From CAZBBB01 sp964490005 (GTDB taxonomy: Bacteria; Planctomycetota; B15-G4), in the NCBI GenBank assembly GCA_964490005.1, contig CAZBBB010000074.1, forward strand, positions 1-15,927: a stretch of DNA of 15,927 nucleotides, written 5' to 3'. The notes beneath the pieces are model-generated. The model did not search any database. It worked only from the letters and a program-made list of their open reading frames with translations, and was not told where the DNA came from. Shown piece by piece: positions 13,986 through 15,927 of the stretch. Position 1 is the stretch's first letter. Every line of letters starts with the position of its first letter. The position numbers and the translations under genes were made by a program.

Positions 13986-15193
13986 TTCGGCACCTCCACC
14001 CGGTGGAAGCGCCGCTTGCCGACCTGCAGCAGCACGCGGGCCCCGCGCGGCAGGCGCGCCTGCTCGTCGTCGAGGCGCTCGCCGTCGACCTTCACGCCGC
14101 CCTCGCGCAACAGCCGTCGCGCCGCCGAGGAGGACTCGGCCAGCCCGAGCTGCGTGAGCACGCGCACGACCCAGACGCCGTCGGCCTGCACCAGGTCCTC
14201 GGGCAGGCGCGTGCATTCGATCTCGTCGGGCAGGCCGCGGTCGCGGAAGATCCGGTCGAACTCCTCGGCCGCCCGCGCCGCCGCCTCCTCGCCGTGGTAG
14301 CGGGCCGTGACGGCGGCGGCCAGCGCCGCCTTGGCCTCCCGCGGACTGTCCGCGAGCCGGGCCGCGCACTCCGCCTCGGGCAGGTCGGCCGCCAGCCGGA
14401 ACCACTCGGGCATGGCCGCGTCCGGCACGCTCATGGTCTTGCCGTACATCTCGCGGGCGCCCTCGGTGAGGCCGATCGCGTTGCCCAGGCTCTTGGACAT
14501 CTTCTGCACGCCGTCGAGCCCGGGCAGGATCGGCAGCGTGACGCAGACCTGCGGCTCCTGACCGGCCGCGCGCATGAGATCGCGGCCGACGAGCAGGTTG
14601 AAGGTCTGGTCGGTGCCGCCGATCTCGATGTCGGCAGCCACCACGACCGAGTCGTGCGCCTGCATGAGCGGGTAGAGCAGCTCGTGCATCCCGACCGGGT
14701 CGCCGCGCTTGAGGCGTACGTCGAAGGTGTCCCGCTCGAGCATGCGCGCCACGGTCATCCAGCCGCCGAGCCGGATGGCGTCCATGAAACCCATGCGGTC
14801 GAACCACTCGCTGTTGTGCCGGATCTCGGTGCGCGACAGGTCGAGGATGCGACCCGCCTGCTCGAGGTAGGTCGCGGCGTGCGCCGCGACCTGCTCGCGC
14901 GTGAGCTGCGGGCGCGTGGCGTTCTTCCCGCTGGGGTCGCCGATCATCGCGGTGGCCTCGCCGATGATCAGCACCGGCTGGTGGCCGAGGTCGGAGAGAC
15001 GGCGCAGGTAGCGCAGCTGCACGGCATGGCCCAGATGCAGGTCGGGCGAGGACGGGTCGACGCCCAGCTTGACGCGCAGCGGCCGGCCGGAGGCGAGCTT
15101 GGCGCGCAGGTCCTCGGGCGTGTGGCAGGCCGCCGTGCGCGCCAGCACCGCGTCCAGCGCGTCGTTCAGGGCCTCGGCCGTGCGTCGTCCCAC
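13982..15193 (-). CDS. tyrS: Tyrosyl-tRNA synthetase
   Basis: 403-residue class I aminoacyl-tRNA synthetase charging tRNA-Tyr in the cytosol. Seen: the Rossmann-fold start RVKLGVDPSSPDLHLGH, with HLGH (53-56) as the HIGH motif; IGDPSGK (84-90); the tyrosine pocket region VVAADIEIGGTDQTFN (184-199); and KMSKS at 231-235. A C-terminal S4-like RNA-binding domain covers about 340-403 (SSSAARRLLREGGVKVDGE). The length and the VKLGVDPSSPDLHLGH sequence fit the TyrRS type of about 400 residues (TyrZ-like) rather than the E. coli form. The start GTG 15191-15193 is set by GGAGG 5 bases upstream and by length; the longer open frame is the shadow of the preceding gene, which overlaps by 28 bases. The downstream gene begins within its stop codon. 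Confidence 0.97.
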   Translation of the reverse strand: MGRRTAEALNDALDAVLARTAACHTPEDLRAKLASGRPLRVKLGVDPSSPDLHLGHAVQLRYLRRLSDLGHQPVLIIGEATAMIGDPSGKNATRPQLTREQVAAHAATYLEQAGRILDLSRTEIRHNSEWFDRMGFMDAIRLGGWMTVARMLERDTFDVRLKRGDPVGMHELLYPLMQAHDSVVVAADIEIGGTDQTFNLLVGRDLMRAAGQEPQVCVTLPILPGLDGVQKMSKSLGNAIGLTEGAREMYGKTMSVPDAAMPEWFRLAADLPEAECAARLADSPREAKAALAAAVTARYHGEEAAARAAEEFDRIFRDRGLPDEIECTRLPEDLVQADGVWVVRVLTQLGLAESSSAARRLLREGGVKVDGERLDDEQARLPRGARVLLQVGKRRFHRVEVPK

Positions 15194-15927
15194 CAGTTCC
15201 TCCAGCGCGCCGCGTCGCGGCCGTACAGTTCGCCCGTCAGGTAGTGCAGCGCGGCGCAGATGGCGTCGCGCGCCGGGCCGGCCGCGCCGTCCAGCGCCTC
15301 CACCAGCCGACCGGTGACCGACGGACGATCCGCCGGCGAGGCGGCCGCCGCGGCGGTGAAGATACCGCGCGCGGCCCCGCTGCGAAGAGCGCCCTCGAGG
15401 GCCTGCGCCTCGCCCGGGGCGCAGGTGGCGATCGCGGCCCCCGCGATCGGGACGATCGTGCCGCCCGTGCGCAGTTCGCCGCGCACGAACTCGACGCCGA
15501 TGAGGCGCCCTTCGACGGCCAGTCGCCGCGCGAGGATCGCGCCCGGCGGCGGCAGCGCGACGTCGACGCCGATCACCAGCGGCGCGCGCGGGCCGGCCTC
15601 GCCCGAGGCCTCCCAGCGCACGGTCGTGAGGCTCGCGCGCCCCCACGACTCGGGGCGGTCCCCGGGAAAGTCCTGCCAGCGCACCGTGAGTTCGATGAGC
15701 GCCGGCTCGGGGCGCCCGTCGGGCCCGCGCACGCAGCGGACGGTGAAGGGTTGGCCGTCGAGCGGTTCGACGAGCACGTCGGCGCGCAGCCCCTGCGCCG
15801 GCCCCGACGCGGGCCGGCCGACCAGTTCCAGCCGCGCGGCCGGCACGACCGCCGCGCCCGGCGCCTCCGGCGTCGGGCCCGCGTCGAGGGTGCCGCAGCC
15901 GCCCGCGAGCAGCAGCGCCGCCGCGAG
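15166..15927 (-). CDS. Hypothetical lipoprotein with Trp-rich C-terminal tail (5' truncated)
   Basis: The frame stays open to the window edge, leaving 253 codons and no start. The first visible residues read LAAALLLAGGCGTLDAGP, the end of a lipoprotein signal with lipobox LAGGC, so the true start lies just outside; the GTG at 15846 would cut off this signal and is not the start. A beta-rich body (about 30-150: VLVEPLDGQPFTVRCV, IELTVRWQDFPG) is followed by an Ala-rich helical part. The C-terminus LHYLTGELYGRDAARWRNWW resembles the last helix of HEAT-type repeat proteins common in Planctomycetes (recalled, not checked). The function is unknown. It sits upstream of tyrS and overlaps it by 28 bases. 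Confidence 0.75.
   Translation of the reverse strand, partial: LAAALLLAGGCGTLDAGPTPEAPGAAVVPAARLELVGRPASGPAQGLRADVLVEPLDGQPFTVRCVRGPDGRPEPALIELTVRWQDFPGDRPESWGRASLTTVRWEASGEAGPRAPLVIGVDVALPPPGAILARRLAVEGRLIGVEFVRGELRTGGTIVPIAGAAIATCAPGEAQALEGALRSGAARGIFTAAAAASPADRPSVTGRLVEALDGAAGPARDAICAALHYLTGELYGRDAARWRNWWDDARPRP

Noticed and set aside
15194..15646. N-terminal extension of tyrosyl-tRNA synthetase
   Set aside because: The extra sequence is an Arg/Gly-rich shadow of the overlapping lipoprotein gene. GTG 15193 has a strong ribosome site and gives the usual length.
1..15927. CRISPR arrays, insertion sequences, prophage or attachment sites
   Set aside because: No regularly spaced repeats, transposase or integrase genes, or terminal inverted repeats were seen.

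Overview
The window is very GC-rich bacterial DNA (roughly three quarters G+C by eye). It is densely coding, with many GTG starts and repeated 4-base stop/start overlaps. The gene content includes an exported DUF1573 protein, a sulfatase-fold lipoprotein with a Thr-type active site, a TMTC-like membrane protein with TPRs, a degenerate stand-alone GGDEF protein, and a lipoprotein with a Trp-rich C-terminal tail. Together these suggest an environmental didermic bacterium, most like a high-GC Planctomycetota lineage. That placement is inference; there is no rRNA or other phylogenetic marker here except tyrS.

Layout. (1) 1-228 (+) is the disordered tail of a gene that starts outside the window. 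(2) 245-2373 (-) is a two-gene unit, an alkaline-phosphatase-superfamily phosphodiesterase followed by a divergent NAD kinase, joined by a GTGA overlap. (3) 2454-7336 (+) is a four-gene overlapping operon: radical SAM/SPASM, GT9 glycosyltransferase, second radical SAM/SPASM, and a TMTC-like polytopic protein with a TPR tail. (4) 7358-7957 (-) is a small membrane-anchored hypothetical protein with a Gly-rich tail. (5) 8119-12037 (+) is a second tight operon of exported proteins: DUF1573, sulfatase-like lipoprotein and SGNH hydrolase. (6) 12078-12581 (-) is a degenerate GGDEF protein. (7) 12582-13019 has no convincing gene but carries a very clear leftward intrinsic terminator far from any stop codon. 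(8) 13020-15927 (-) is a three-gene unit: a lipoprotein cut by the window edge, tyrS, and an exported helical-repeat (TPR-like) protein.

How the genes may work together. Region 3 looks like a cassette for building or modifying a surface glycan or glycoconjugate, with two different SPASM-type radical SAM enzymes interleaved with two glycosyltransferase-type proteins. Its substrate cannot be read from the sequence. Region 5 looks like an envelope-remodelling unit with one secreted, one lipid-anchored and one membrane-anchored protein. The convergent junctions at 7336/7358 and 12037/12078 each carry a GC hairpin that could terminate both sides.

The most notable points are the mixed radical SAM/glycosyltransferase operon, the orphan terminator with its possible small RNA, and active-site departures in four enzyme-fold proteins (phosphodiesterase, NAD kinase, sulfatase-like and GGDEF).
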